Below, one piece after another: positions 1 to 8,694 of a stretch of DNA of 64,000 bases; position 1 is the stretch's first letter, and each line of letters begins with the position of its first letter. The stretch is taken from positions 1 to 64,000 of the forward strand of contig NZ_BAUA01000006.1 of the NCBI RefSeq assembly GCF_000710915.1. Direction: 5' to 3'. The DNA comes from Nocardia brasiliensis IFM 10847. Its GTDB lineage: Bacteria; Actinomycetota; Actinomycetes; Mycobacteriales; Mycobacteriaceae. The notes beneath the pieces were generated by a model, which saw only the letters and a list, made by a program, of their open reading frames with translations, did not search any database and had not been told where the DNA came from. A program made the translations under genes and the position numbers.

Positions 1-146
1 CCTACCTCGTTTCCCAGGCCCTCCGCTCAGCGTCTCCGCTGGCTTCTCGGCTCCGGGTCGGTGTCCGTGTCGCTCTGACTCGAACTAAGTTACGCGCCGG
101 AGAACGCCACGTCAAATCGCCTGCGCAGCCCGAGAATTCGCAGGTC

Positions 147-169
147 AAGGGGCCTGGCATCGGCCCCTT
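147..169 (-). terminator. Hairpin terminator of the TRAP operon
   Basis: The arms AAGGGGCC and GGCCCCTT are perfectly complementary over 8 bp around a 7-nt loop. The hairpin lies 65 bases downstream of the stop codon of the last TRAP receptor gene. Short T stretches occur on both sides, so it could work in either direction. I see no gene in the remaining bases 1-234. Confidence 0.6.
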
Positions 170-234
170 TCCCGGACGAATCACACGAATGTGACTCAGG
201 CCACCGCAAAGTTCTCGAAACCGGGCGTCCGGTC

Positions 235-1230
235 CTAGTTCTCCAGCGCGTGCTCGGCACCGCGATGCAGCGGTACCGGGTCCGTCGCGCGGGCGGTGTC
301 CCGGACGATCCCCTTTGCCGCGGAGTTCGCCTGTTCCAGCTGGGGCTTGCGCTCGAAGAGAGTCTTGGTGAGTACGCAGGCCACGTCGGCGTCGAGGTTG
401 TCGCGGACGAGCAGCACATTCGGCACGACGATCGCGGGCACGTCTTCTGCCAGTCCATAGGCCGCCGCGGGGATGGTGCCCAATTCGTACGCGGGACTGA
501 GCACGCGCATGCCGACCATCTGGTCGGAGGTGTCGAGGAAGCGGAACTCACCCCTGTGCGACTTGAACAGCTCGCTGAGGCCGGGGGTCGGCAGACCGCC
601 GACGAAGAACAGCGCGTCCAGCGTGCCGTCCTTCATTCCGGCGACGGCCTTGCCCAGGTCCAGCCGGTTCACCGCGATATCGCTGTCCGGGTTGAGTCCG
701 CCGGCCCGCAGTATGCGCCGCGCCACCACTTCGGTGCCCGAGGTGGGCGAGCCGGTGGACACGCGCTTGCCACGCAGGTCGGCGATCGTGGTGATATCGG
801 CGTCCGCGCGCACGACGACCTCCACGTAGCTGGGGTAGAGCCGCGACAGTGCTTGCACCGGCTGCTTCTTCCCGTCGAAGGTGCCGATGCCGAGCACCGC
901 GTCGGCCGCGGTGTCGGCCTGCGCGAAGGCCACCTGATATTTGCCCGCCACGAGCTGCTGGATGTTCTGCACCGACGCGAGGGTTTCCGCGGCGGTGGCA
1001 GTCACCTTCCCGTTGGTCGCCAGGGAGATCTGATCGGCGAGCGCGGTGCCGAGTGCGGAGAAGACGCCCGTCGCGTTGCCGGTGGCGATGCCGAGCTCGG
1101 TCGATTGCCGCACCTGACAGGTGACCGGGCCGCCTGCGTCGGTCGGCACTGTCGCGGCGCCGTCGCCGCATCCGGTGAGCAGCCCCGCCGATAGCGAGCC
1201 GACCGCGAAAACTACGACCACTCTTCGCAT
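235..1230 (-). CDS. TAXI-family TRAP transporter solute-binding lipoprotein, copy 1
   Basis: This 331-residue protein is the extracytoplasmic receptor of a TRAP (secondary, ion-driven) uptake system of the TAXI type. The N-terminus is a lipoprotein signal with lipobox LLTGC near residue 20. The body carries the TAXI-like run GIATGNATGVF followed by NIQQLVAGKYQVAFAQADTAADAV. The ATG at 1230 is chosen because GAGAGGA lies just upstream and the signal peptide begins there. It is the last gene of a minus-strand operon, has exactly the same length as the next gene and is clearly its paralog. The substrate is unknown; characterised TAXI proteins bind organic acids such as glutamate. Confidence 0.88.
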   Translation of the reverse strand: MRRVVVVFAVGSLSAGLLTGCGDGAATVPTDAGGPVTCQVRQSTELGIATGNATGVFSALGTALADQISLATNGKVTATAAETLASVQNIQQLVAGKYQVAFAQADTAADAVLGIGTFDGKKQPVQALSRLYPSYVEVVVRADADITTIADLRGKRVSTGSPTSGTEVVARRILRAGGLNPDSDIAVNRLDLGKAVAGMKDGTLDALFFVGGLPTPGLSELFKSHRGEFRFLDTSDQMVGMRVLSPAYELGTIPAAAYGLAEDVPAIVVPNVLLVRDNLDADVACVLTKTLFERKPQLEQANSAAKGIVRDTARATDPVPLHRGAEHALEN

Positions 1231-1339
1231 CTCATCCTCTCTCGACGAACGGAGCGGCCCTGCTCCGCCGCAGAACGAGACGATATCAACGCCGCGCGGC
1301 ACGCAGGCAGCTAACAGCACAGCAAACCGTCAGCGGCGC

Positions 1340-2335
1340 CTACTTCATGAACGCGTGCTCGGCGCCGCGATGCAGGACGACCGGCGCGGTGTTGGTGGCC
1401 GCGTCACGGGAGATGCCCTTCGCCGCGGAGTTGGCCTGCTCCAGTTGGGTTTTGCGATCGAACAGCGTTTTCGCCAGGACACACGCCAGGTCCGCGTCCA
1501 GATCGTCCCGGACGAGCAGGACATTCGGCACGACAATGGTTTTCGCGTCGGCGGGCAGCCCATAGGTCGCGGCGGGAATGGTGCCTTCCTCGTAGACCGG
1601 GCTCAGGTTGCGCATGGCCGAGAGCTGCGGGGTGATGTCGAGGAAGCGGACCTTGTCCTTGGCGGAGGTGAACAGGTCGGTGATACCGGGGGTCGGCAGT
1701 CCGCCGGAGAAGAACATGGCGTCGATGGTGCCGTCCTTCATGCCGTCGACCGTTTTGGTGAGATCCAAACGCTGGGCCGAGATATCGCTGTCCGCGTTCA
1801 GACCCGCGGCCTGCAGCACCCGCTGCGCGATCACCTCGGTGCCGGACTTGGGCGAGCCGGTGGAGACCCGTTTGCCGCGCAGGCCGGCGACGGAGTCGAT
1901 GCCCGCGTCGGCCCGCACCACCACCTGGGTGTAGTTCGGGTAGAGCCGCGAAAGCGCCTGCACCGGTTGCTTTTTGCCGTCGAAGCTGCCGGCGCCGGTC
2001 ACCGCGTCGGCCGCGGTGTCGGCGAGCGAGAACGCGACCTGATAGGTGCCCGCGACCAACTGCTGGATGTTCTGTACGGACGCACCGGTTTCCGCGGCGG
2101 TCGCCTTCACCTTGCCGTCGGTGGCCTGCGAGATCTGGTCGGCGTAGGCGTTGCCGAGCGCGAAGTACACGCCGGTCGCGTTGCCGGTCGCGATGCCCAC
2201 TCGGGTTTCCTGTTTCACCGCACAGGTGATCGGGGCGCCCGCGTCGTGCTGCGGCGCGTCGCGGCGGCCACCGCAGCCGGCGAGCAGTCCCGCCGACACC
2301 ACGGTGACGGCGAAAACTATGGCGACTCTTCTCAT
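1340..2335 (-). CDS. TAXI-family TRAP transporter solute-binding lipoprotein, copy 2
   Basis: This is a second 331-residue TAXI receptor with lipobox LLAGC, colinear and very similar to the copy at 235-1230. Its ATG overlaps the last four bases of the permease gene (ATGA), so permease and receptor are translationally coupled. About 110 bases without an obvious promoter separate it from copy 1. Two receptors with one permease suggest either dosage or two related ligands delivered to the same membrane unit. Family assignment is firm; the ligand cannot be read from the sequence. Confidence 0.88.
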   Translation of the reverse strand: MRRVAIVFAVTVVSAGLLAGCGGRRDAPQHDAGAPITCAVKQETRVGIATGNATGVYFALGNAYADQISQATDGKVKATAAETGASVQNIQQLVAGTYQVAFSLADTAADAVTGAGSFDGKKQPVQALSRLYPNYTQVVVRADAGIDSVAGLRGKRVSTGSPKSGTEVIAQRVLQAAGLNADSDISAQRLDLTKTVDGMKDGTIDAMFFSGGLPTPGITDLFTSAKDKVRFLDITPQLSAMRNLSPVYEEGTIPAATYGLPADAKTIVVPNVLLVRDDLDADLACVLAKTLFDRKTQLEQANSAAKGISRDAATNTAPVVLHRGAEHAFMK

Positions 2336-4359
2336 GACGTTCTCCTTCGAGCGAGCAAAGTGACCCCGATGGCCGCGATCAGCGCGACCAGCCCGGCGAT
2401 GAACGCGCCGGTTTCCAGATAAAGCAGCAGCAGGCCGCCGACCGCGGCGAGTACCCGGGCGACCGGACCGGCCGGGCCGATCCCGAGGATCCAGCCGCCG
2501 GTGGCGACGGCCAGCGCGGCGACACCGAGGCAGGCGACGAGGGTGGCCCAGATGATGCCGAGCACCGGTCCGCGCCCGAGCAGATATTCCCCCGGTTCGG
2601 TGAGCACGAACACCACCGGCACCAGGAACGCCGGTAGCGCGTACTTCAGGGCCTGCCACATGGTCGGCACGGTGCGCGCGCCGGTGACCGCGGCCGCGCC
2701 GACGGCGGCGAGCGCGGTCGGCGGCGTCACCTCGGACAGCACCGAGTAGTAGAAGACGAACATCGCCGCCGCGGGCGCGGGCACGTCGAGCGCGAGCAGG
2801 GCGGGGCCGATGATGACCCAGCCGATGATGAACGACGCGGTGACCGGCACCGCGAGGCCGAGCAGTGCCAGCGCGATCGCCGCGAGCACGACGGTGCAGG
2901 CCAGCACCACGGTGTGGTTGTCGGACAACGATTTCGCGAGCCGCACGAGCAGCGCGGCCAGCTGCGAACCGAGGCCGGTTTTGGTGGTCATCGCGGTGAT
3001 CACGCCCGCCGAGGCGCACACCGCGACCACCGGCAGCGCCGCACGCACGCCGCTGCCGATCGCCTGGAAGACGTAGCGTGGCGAGCGCGCCGATTCTCGG
3101 GTGCGCTTGTCGAGGAAGGCGAGCACGAAAGCGAGCGCGGTGGCGTACACGACTGCGCGGGTGGCGCTGACGCCGATCAGCAGCAGCACAACGATCGCGA
3201 TCAGCGATAAGAAGTGGTATCCGAAGCGCAGCAGCAGCCGCCAGGCGGACACGCCGTCGAACTCCACGGCGGTGGTGCCGAGCCTGCGGGCGTCGATCTC
3301 CACGGCGAGCAGGATGCCGAGGTAGTAGAGCACCGTGGGGATGAGCGCCCAGCCGAGCACCGTCACATACGACACCTCGAGGTACTCCGCGACGATGAAC
3401 GCGGCGACCCCCAGGGTGGGCGGCGACAGAATCGCCCCGACCCCGGCCGCGGCGAGCATGCCGCCCGCCTGTTCCGGCGGATATCCGGCCCGCCGCAGGA
3501 TCGGCCAGGTCACCGCGCCGATGGTCACCGCGGTGGCGGTGCCCGAGCCCGAGACGGTACCGAGCAGGAAACCCGAGGCGACCGCGGTGCGTCCGGCGGC
3601 GCCGCGGGAACGGCGGAACGCCGCCACCGACAGATCCACGAAGAACTGTGCCGCACCGGAGAATTCGAGCACCGCGCCGTACAGCGTGAACAGCACGATA
3701 TAGGTGGCCGCGACGTCGAGCGGGGTGCCGTAGAACCCGCTGCCGGAGTTGTACAGCGCGTCGACGATCTGCCCGAAGTCCAGCCCCGCGTGCGCGACAC
3801 TCCAGCCTTGCGGCAGGTAACCGCCGTAGTACCCGTAGGCCAGGAACACCACGCACACCGCGACGAGCACCCAGCCGGTGGTCCGCCGGCACGCCTCGAG
3901 CACCAGCACGAGCAGCACCGCACCCATCCCGACGTCGACGGGATCGAGCAGACCTTGCCGGTCGAGGAAGGAGTTGTAGCCACCGCCGCCGGAGCCGATC
4001 GTCCATGGCAGCACGGGATACAGCGCCACGAACACCGCGAGCACGGCCAGCGTCCAGTCGGCGATACCGGGACCGCCGTCTCGATCCAGCAAGCGCAGCC
4101 CGGATCGATAGGAGAGGAACACCAGCGGCAGGGTCGCCGCCAGGAAGATCACCAGGTAGTACTGGCTGCCCTGCGGCAGCGGCCGGAAAACCTGCCACAC
4201 CACCAGCAGCGCGACCGCGAACGCGGTCACCGCGACCACCCGCTCGGCCCAACCGGTCAATTCCCGGGCAGGCCGTTCCTCGTCGTCGACTTCCAGCAGG
4301 GACGACCGATCCTCCACGGGCGCCTCGGTCTCCACCTCATCGGGGCCCGTCTTCGGCAT
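2332..4359 (-). CDS. TRAP transporter fused permease (4TM/12TM, DctQM type)
   Basis: This protein of about 675 residues is the membrane part of the TAXI TRAP system. The N-terminal third supplies DctQ-like helices and the rest the large DctM-like transport domain, the fused arrangement usual for TAXI systems. Long hydrophobic stretches recur throughout, for example around LLVWQVF and VLAAIALALLGLAV. The ATG at 4359 (MPKTGPDEV) gives a short acidic cytoplasmic head before the first helix; an in-frame ATG at 4392 is the alternative and neither has a strong ribosome site. It is followed by copy 2 of the receptor with a 4-base overlap. The WYL regulator lies 66 bases upstream on the same strand. 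Confidence 0.88.
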   Translation of the reverse strand: MPKTGPDEVETEAPVEDRSSLLEVDDEERPARELTGWAERVVAVTAFAVALLVVWQVFRPLPQGSQYYLVIFLAATLPLVFLSYRSGLRLLDRDGGPGIADWTLAVLAVFVALYPVLPWTIGSGGGGYNSFLDRQGLLDPVDVGMGAVLLVLVLEACRRTTGWVLVAVCVVFLAYGYYGGYLPQGWSVAHAGLDFGQIVDALYNSGSGFYGTPLDVAATYIVLFTLYGAVLEFSGAAQFFVDLSVAAFRRSRGAAGRTAVASGFLLGTVSGSGTATAVTIGAVTWPILRRAGYPPEQAGGMLAAAGVGAILSPPTLGVAAFIVAEYLEVSYVTVLGWALIPTVLYYLGILLAVEIDARRLGTTAVEFDGVSAWRLLLRFGYHFLSLIAIVVLLLIGVSATRAVVYATALAFVLAFLDKRTRESARSPRYVFQAIGSGVRAALPVVAVCASAGVITAMTTKTGLGSQLAALLVRLAKSLSDNHTVVLACTVVLAAIALALLGLAVPVTASFIIGWVIIGPALLALDVPAPAAAMFVFYYSVLSEVTPPTALAAVGAAAVTGARTVPTMWQALKYALPAFLVPVVFVLTEPGEYLLGRGPVLGIIWATLVACLGVAALAVATGGWILGIGPAGPVARVLAAVGGLLLLYLETGAFIAGLVALIAAIGVTLLARRRTS

Positions 4360-4425
4360 GGCGGAACGATAGCAACGCACGACCGTCCGCATGTCCGAAT
4401 TGAAAGCAAGGGAATTGGTCGCTCT

Positions 4426-5391
4426 TCAGTTATTCCCGGCCGCCCGAGCGAGTTTCGCGCCGAGGTCGCGCAGCAGCTCCCGCATCTCGGGCGGCTCACG
4501 CACCTCGAAATCCAGGCCGAGGTGGGCGATCCGCAACGCGGTCCACTCCAGCGAGTCGGCTGCGGTGCGGATCAGGCAGGTACGCGCGTCGATCGGTTCC
4601 ACCTCGTCGGGCCGGACCCGGAAAGTGTCGGCCAGCTCGGCCGCACCGGCGTGGACGAGCAGGACGACCCTGCGCGCCGGGCGCGAGCGGGCGAGTTGCT
4701 CGGTGACGAACGCCGCGGCATCGGCAGCGGGCAACTCCTTTGGCACACAGCGCATTCCGGTACGGAACGGCGCATCGATCCGATCGACGCGGAAGGTGCG
4801 CCAATCCGCCCGCTCGATATCCCAGGCGACCAGATACCAGCGCCGGCCGGCGGAGACGAGGCTGTGCGGTTCGGCGAATCGCTTGCTCTGCTGGTCGGCT
4901 TTGTCCCGATAGCGGAAACGGATCCGCTCGCCGTCCCGGGCCGCACCGGCCAACGCGACCAGCGTCTCCGGATCCACCCGGGGTCCGGCGGCCGGGCCAC
5001 CGAGCGACACCGTGGCGGTATCGATCGCATCGACGCGACCACGCAGCCGCGCGGGCAGCACCTGTTGAAGTTTCACCAGGGCGCGCGCGGCCGATTCCTC
5101 GATCCCCGCGACCGAGCCCTGTGCGGCGCTGCGCAACCCGAGGGTGATGGCGACCGCTTCGTCGTCATCGAGCAGCAGCGGGGGCAGCGCGGTGCCCGCT
5201 TCCAGCCGATAGCCGCCGATCGAGCCGAGGCTCGCGGACACCGGATAGTCCAGGTCACGCAGCCGCTCGATATCGCGGCGCACCGTGCGCACGGTGATGC
5301 CGAGCCGCTCGGCCAGTTCGGGGCCGGTCCATTCGCGGCGGGTCTGCAGCAGCGACAGCAGTTGGAGTAGTCGCGCGGCGGCGTCGGTCAT
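4426..5391 (-). CDS. WYL-domain transcriptional regulator (YafY/DeoR-like)
   Basis: This 321-residue regulator has an N-terminal winged helix (LAERLGITVRTVRRDIERL, about residues 25-45), a middle WYL domain with the core RWYLVAWD near residue 185, and a C-terminal WCX-like extension. WYL domains sense nucleic acid or nucleotide ligands in several bacteria, including the mycobacterial DNA-damage regulators PafBC. The ATG at 5391 starts directly before the helix-turn-helix. It is divergent from the UvrA-like gene with only 62 bases between starts, so it probably controls that gene and possibly the TRAP operon downstream. The signal is unknown. Confidence 0.85.
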   Translation of the reverse strand: MTDAAARLLQLLSLLQTRREWTGPELAERLGITVRTVRRDIERLRDLDYPVSASLGSIGGYRLEAGTALPPLLLDDDEAVAITLGLRSAAQGSVAGIEESAARALVKLQQVLPARLRGRVDAIDTATVSLGGPAAGPRVDPETLVALAGAARDGERIRFRYRDKADQQSKRFAEPHSLVSAGRRWYLVAWDIERADWRTFRVDRIDAPFRTGMRCVPKELPAADAAAFVTEQLARSRPARRVVLLVHAGAAELADTFRVRPDEVEPIDARTCLIRTAADSLEWTALRIAHLGLDFEVREPPEMRELLRDLGAKLARAAGNN

Positions 5392-5453
5392 AGTTCGAGT
5401 ATTCCCCGCAATGAGGACCGGAACCGTCCGCATTGCGCCCTACCGTCGTCGGC

Positions 5454-7739
5454 GTGAGTACAGACCGAGACACCATCCAGATCGTCGGAGCCCGCGAGAA
5501 CAACCTGCGCAACGTCTCGCTGGCCATTCCGAAAGGCAAGCTCGTGGTCTTCACCGGGGTGTCCGGCTCGGGGAAGTCCTCGATCGTGTTCGGCACCGTC
5601 GCGGTCGAGTCGCAACGCCAGCTCAACGAGACCTTCACCTGGTTCATCCGGAATCGCCTGCCGAAATACGAACGGCCCGAGGCCGATCTCATCGACAACC
5701 TGGCGCCCGCGGTGGTGATCGATCAGAAGCCGATCGGCGGAAATTCGCGCTCGACCGTCGGCACGATGACCGATATCCAGTCGATCATCCGTGTGCTGTT
5801 CTCCCGGCACGGGGTGCCGAGTGCCGGTGAGGCGTCCCGCTATTCGTTCAACGATCCGCTCGGGATGTGCCCGGAGTGCGGGGGGCTGGGCCACGTCGTG
5901 CGCGCAGACCTGGACAAGCTGCTCGACACCGGTAAGTCGCTCAACGAGGGCGCGATCACGTTCGGGCCGTTCGCGATCGGCACCTTCCAGTGGCAGCTCT
6001 ACGCCCAGTCGGGCCTGTTCGATCCCGACAAGCCGCTGCGCGATTACACCGCCGAGGAATGGCAGCTGTTCCTGCGCGGCAACGGCTTCCGGGTGCCGCG
6101 GCCGAACAAGACCGGGTCACTGGGCAGCAACGCCTATGAGGGCCTGCTCGAACGCCTCGACCGGCTCTACATCAAACGCGACCTGAGCTCGTTGTCGGAG
6201 AAGAACCGGGCTGCGGCGCGCGCGGTCGTCACCGAGGAGATCTGCCCCGACTGCCACGGCGCGCGCTTGAACGCGGCCGCCCTGGCCACCGAGATCAACG
6301 GATTGAGCATCGCCGACTACGGCGAACTCGAGGTATCCGACCTGATCAGCGTGCTCGGCGGGATCGACGACCGGGTGGCCGCGCCCATCGCCGAGTCGGC
6401 CATCGCCCGGCTGCGCCGGATCGAGGAGGTCGGTCTCGGCTATCTCTCGCTCGGCCGGGAGACTTCGACGCTGTCCGGCGGTGAAGCCCAGCGGCTCAAG
6501 GTGGTTCGGCACCTCGGTTCGAGTCTCACCGGCATGACCTACATCTTCGACGAACCGAGCGTCGGCATGCATCCGCGCGACGTCGGCCGGTTGAACAGCC
6601 TGCTGATCCAATTGCGCGACAAGGGGAACACCGTGCTGGTGGTCGAGCACTCCCCCGACGTGATCGCGGTCGCCGATCACGTGGTGGACATGGGGCCGGG
6701 TGCGGGCGGGCACGGCGGGCAGGTGGTGTTCGAGGGCTCGCTCGAAAAGCTGCGCGCCTCCGGCACTTCGACGGGCCAGCGGCTACGCCGGGTACGACCG
6801 GTCAAGGACCGTGCACGCCGGCCCACCGGTTGGCTCACCGTCGCCGAGGTCGACCGTTACAACCTGAAGAACGTCACCGCGCGGTTCCCGACCGGCGTGC
6901 TCACCGCGGTCACCGGGGTGGCCGGTTCCGGGAAGAGCACGCTGGTCTCGGGCGCGTTCCTGGCCGCGCATCCGGGCGCGATCGCGGTGAACCAGTCGGC
7001 CATTCACGCGTCGCGTCGCTCCAGCCCGGCCACCTACATCGGCATCATGGAGCCGCTGCGGCAGGCGTTCGCCCGTGCGCACAACGTGAAGCCGGGGTTG
7101 TTCAGCTTCAACTCCGACGGCGCGTGCGCCGAATGCGGCGGCGCCGGTGTGATCTTCACCGATCTGGCGTACATGGACCCGATCACCACCGTGTGCCAGA
7201 CCTGTCACGGCAGGCGCTATCGCCCCGACGTGCTCGGCTATACGGTGCGCGGCGTATCGATCGCGGATGTGCTGGAGATGACCGCCGAACAAGCGCTGGA
7301 CTTCTGGGATGGACACGGCGACAGCAAGATTCGCCCGCCGCTGCGCGCGCTCAACGAAGTCGGGCTCGGCTACCTGACGCTGGGCCGCTCGCTGAGTTCG
7401 TTGTCGGGTGGGGAGCGCCAGCGCATCAAACTGGCCGATCACCTGCACCGCAGCGGCGGGATCTATGTGCTCGACGAACCGACCACCGGGCTGCACATGG
7501 CCGATGTCGACACGCTGCTCGCCCTGCTGGACCGCTTGGTCGACGCGGGCAACACGGTGATCGTCATCGAGCACGACCTCGATGTCGTCAAACGCGCGGA
7601 CTGGGTCATCGACTTGGGGCCCGACGGCGGCAAGCACGGCGGCGAGATCGTGTTCACCGGAACGCCCGCGGCGCTGCTCGACGACCCGCGGTCGATCACC
7701 GCGGACTACCTGCGCCGCAGTTTGCTGCCCCACGACTGA
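5454..7739 (+). CDS. UvrA-like ABC-type DNA-binding ATPase (short, DrrC class)
   Basis: This 761-residue protein has two ABC ATPase halves of the UvrA type. Walker A motifs GVSGSGKSS (about 35) and GVAGSGKST (about 487) and signatures LSGGEAQRLK (about 340) and LSGGERQRIK (about 650) are intact. Zinc-binding pairs CPECGG/CPDCHG occur in the first half and CAECGG/CQTCHG in the second. It is about 200 residues shorter than housekeeping UvrA (near 950) and matches the length of UvrA paralogs such as DrrC, which protect producers from DNA-intercalating drugs. The GTG at 5454 is chosen; a TTG at 5433 is an alternative. Self-protection or drug tolerance is an inference from class and regulator, not proven. 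Confidence 0.85.
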   Translation: MSTDRDTIQIVGARENNLRNVSLAIPKGKLVVFTGVSGSGKSSIVFGTVAVESQRQLNETFTWFIRNRLPKYERPEADLIDNLAPAVVIDQKPIGGNSRSTVGTMTDIQSIIRVLFSRHGVPSAGEASRYSFNDPLGMCPECGGLGHVVRADLDKLLDTGKSLNEGAITFGPFAIGTFQWQLYAQSGLFDPDKPLRDYTAEEWQLFLRGNGFRVPRPNKTGSLGSNAYEGLLERLDRLYIKRDLSSLSEKNRAAARAVVTEEICPDCHGARLNAAALATEINGLSIADYGELEVSDLISVLGGIDDRVAAPIAESAIARLRRIEEVGLGYLSLGRETSTLSGGEAQRLKVVRHLGSSLTGMTYIFDEPSVGMHPRDVGRLNSLLIQLRDKGNTVLVVEHSPDVIAVADHVVDMGPGAGGHGGQVVFEGSLEKLRASGTSTGQRLRRVRPVKDRARRPTGWLTVAEVDRYNLKNVTARFPTGVLTAVTGVAGSGKSTLVSGAFLAAHPGAIAVNQSAIHASRRSSPATYIGIMEPLRQAFARAHNVKPGLFSFNSDGACAECGGAGVIFTDLAYMDPITTVCQTCHGRRYRPDVLGYTVRGVSIADVLEMTAEQALDFWDGHGDSKIRPPLRALNEVGLGYLTLGRSLSSLSGGERQRIKLADHLHRSGGIYVLDEPTTGLHMADVDTLLALLDRLVDAGNTVIVIEHDLDVVKRADWVIDLGPDGGKHGGEIVFTGTPAALLDDPRSITADYLRRSLLPHD

Positions 7740-7764
7740 GCCGATCGCGAGGATGATGGTGGAT

Positions 7765-8652
7765 ATGGCGATGCGCGAGGTGGTGAGCGCGGGACCGTTC
7801 ACGCGAATCTATGATCCCGGCGCCGGGGAGGCCGAGGACTGGTACATCAACGACCACACGATCATCCGGGAGGCGCAGGGGCGTCTGCACCTGTTCGGCA
7901 TCACGCATCCGGAGCCCGCGGACCCGTTCGACGAGACCGAATTCGCCCACGCGACGGCCCGCGAGTTACTGGGCCCGTGGGAGAAACAGCGCCCCGCCCT
8001 CCGTGTCGACCGCGATTACGGCGAAACCCGTTTGTGGGCCCCGTTCGTCGTCGAAGCCCATCGGCGGTACTACATGTTCTATGCCGGCGGCGGCGCCGAC
8101 CGGACCGCCGCGGCGATCAACCTGGCCACCTCGACCGATCTGTTCCATTGGGTGCGAAGACGTTCGGGCCCGCTGTTCCGCGACGGCTACGACGCCCGGG
8201 ACCCGATGGTGACCAGGGTGGGCGATCAGTGGGTGATGTACTACTGCGCGACCAGCACCCCCGCCGGCGGGCATCACGTGGTCGCCTACCGCACGAGCAG
8301 CGATCTGGTGCACTGGGGACATCGGCACATCGCCTACACCGATCCGACGAAGGGCACCGAGGCCGGAAACACCGAGTCCCCCTTCGTCGTCCAGCAGGAC
8401 GGCTGGTGGTATCTGTTCATCGGCCCGCGGCCGACCTATGTCGGCACGGACGTCTTCCGCAGTGACAGCCCGTTCCGGTTCCGGATCGGGGACAAGATCG
8501 GCCACATCGCCGCGCACGCCGCCGAGGTGCTCTCGGACGCGGACCGCTGGTGGATCACCAGCGCGGGCTGGGGTCAGGGCGGGGTGCACCTCGCGCCGCT
8601 GCGGTTCCCGCGTCCGCGCGAGCCGCATACTGCGAAAGTGGTGCCACGGTAG
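7765..8652 (+). CDS. GH43/GH32-like five-bladed propeller glycosidase
   Basis: This protein of about 295 residues has the blade pattern of the GH43/GH32 clan: an opening WYINDHTI, a blade with ETRLWAPFVVEAHRRYYMFY, then DARDPMVTRVGDQWVMYYC and GTEAGNTESPFVV. The acidic residues in IND, DARDP and NTESPF stand where the clan places its base, pKa modulator and acid. No signal peptide is seen, so it should act in the cytoplasm on short sugars. Several ATGs compete (7753, 7756, 7765, 7771); 7765 is my choice because GAGG lies 12 bases upstream. It is followed after 42 bases by a sugar kinase, which fits a carbohydrate-salvage role. Confidence 0.72.
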   Translation: MAMREVVSAGPFTRIYDPGAGEAEDWYINDHTIIREAQGRLHLFGITHPEPADPFDETEFAHATARELLGPWEKQRPALRVDRDYGETRLWAPFVVEAHRRYYMFYAGGGADRTAAAINLATSTDLFHWVRRRSGPLFRDGYDARDPMVTRVGDQWVMYYCATSTPAGGHHVVAYRTSSDLVHWGHRHIAYTDPTKGTEAGNTESPFVVQQDGWWYLFIGPRPTYVGTDVFRSDSPFRFRIGDKIGHIAAHAAEVLSDADRWWITSAGWGQGGVHLAPLRFPRPREPHTAKVVPR

Positions 8653-8694
8653 GTTCGGGTGGTCGCTGCGGCTCGCGCACGGGAGGTCTCGGAT

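Noticed and set aside
1340..4252. A 970-codon open frame on the minus strand spanning the permease and second receptor
   Set aside because: Its first two thirds are an arginine/glycine/alanine-rich shadow of the permease in another frame; only the end is real.
3214..5370. A 718-codon plus-strand open frame opposite the permease and WYL gene
   Set aside because: Composition is Arg/His/Gln-rich as expected for the antisense of high-G+C genes, and both opposite genes have clear domains.
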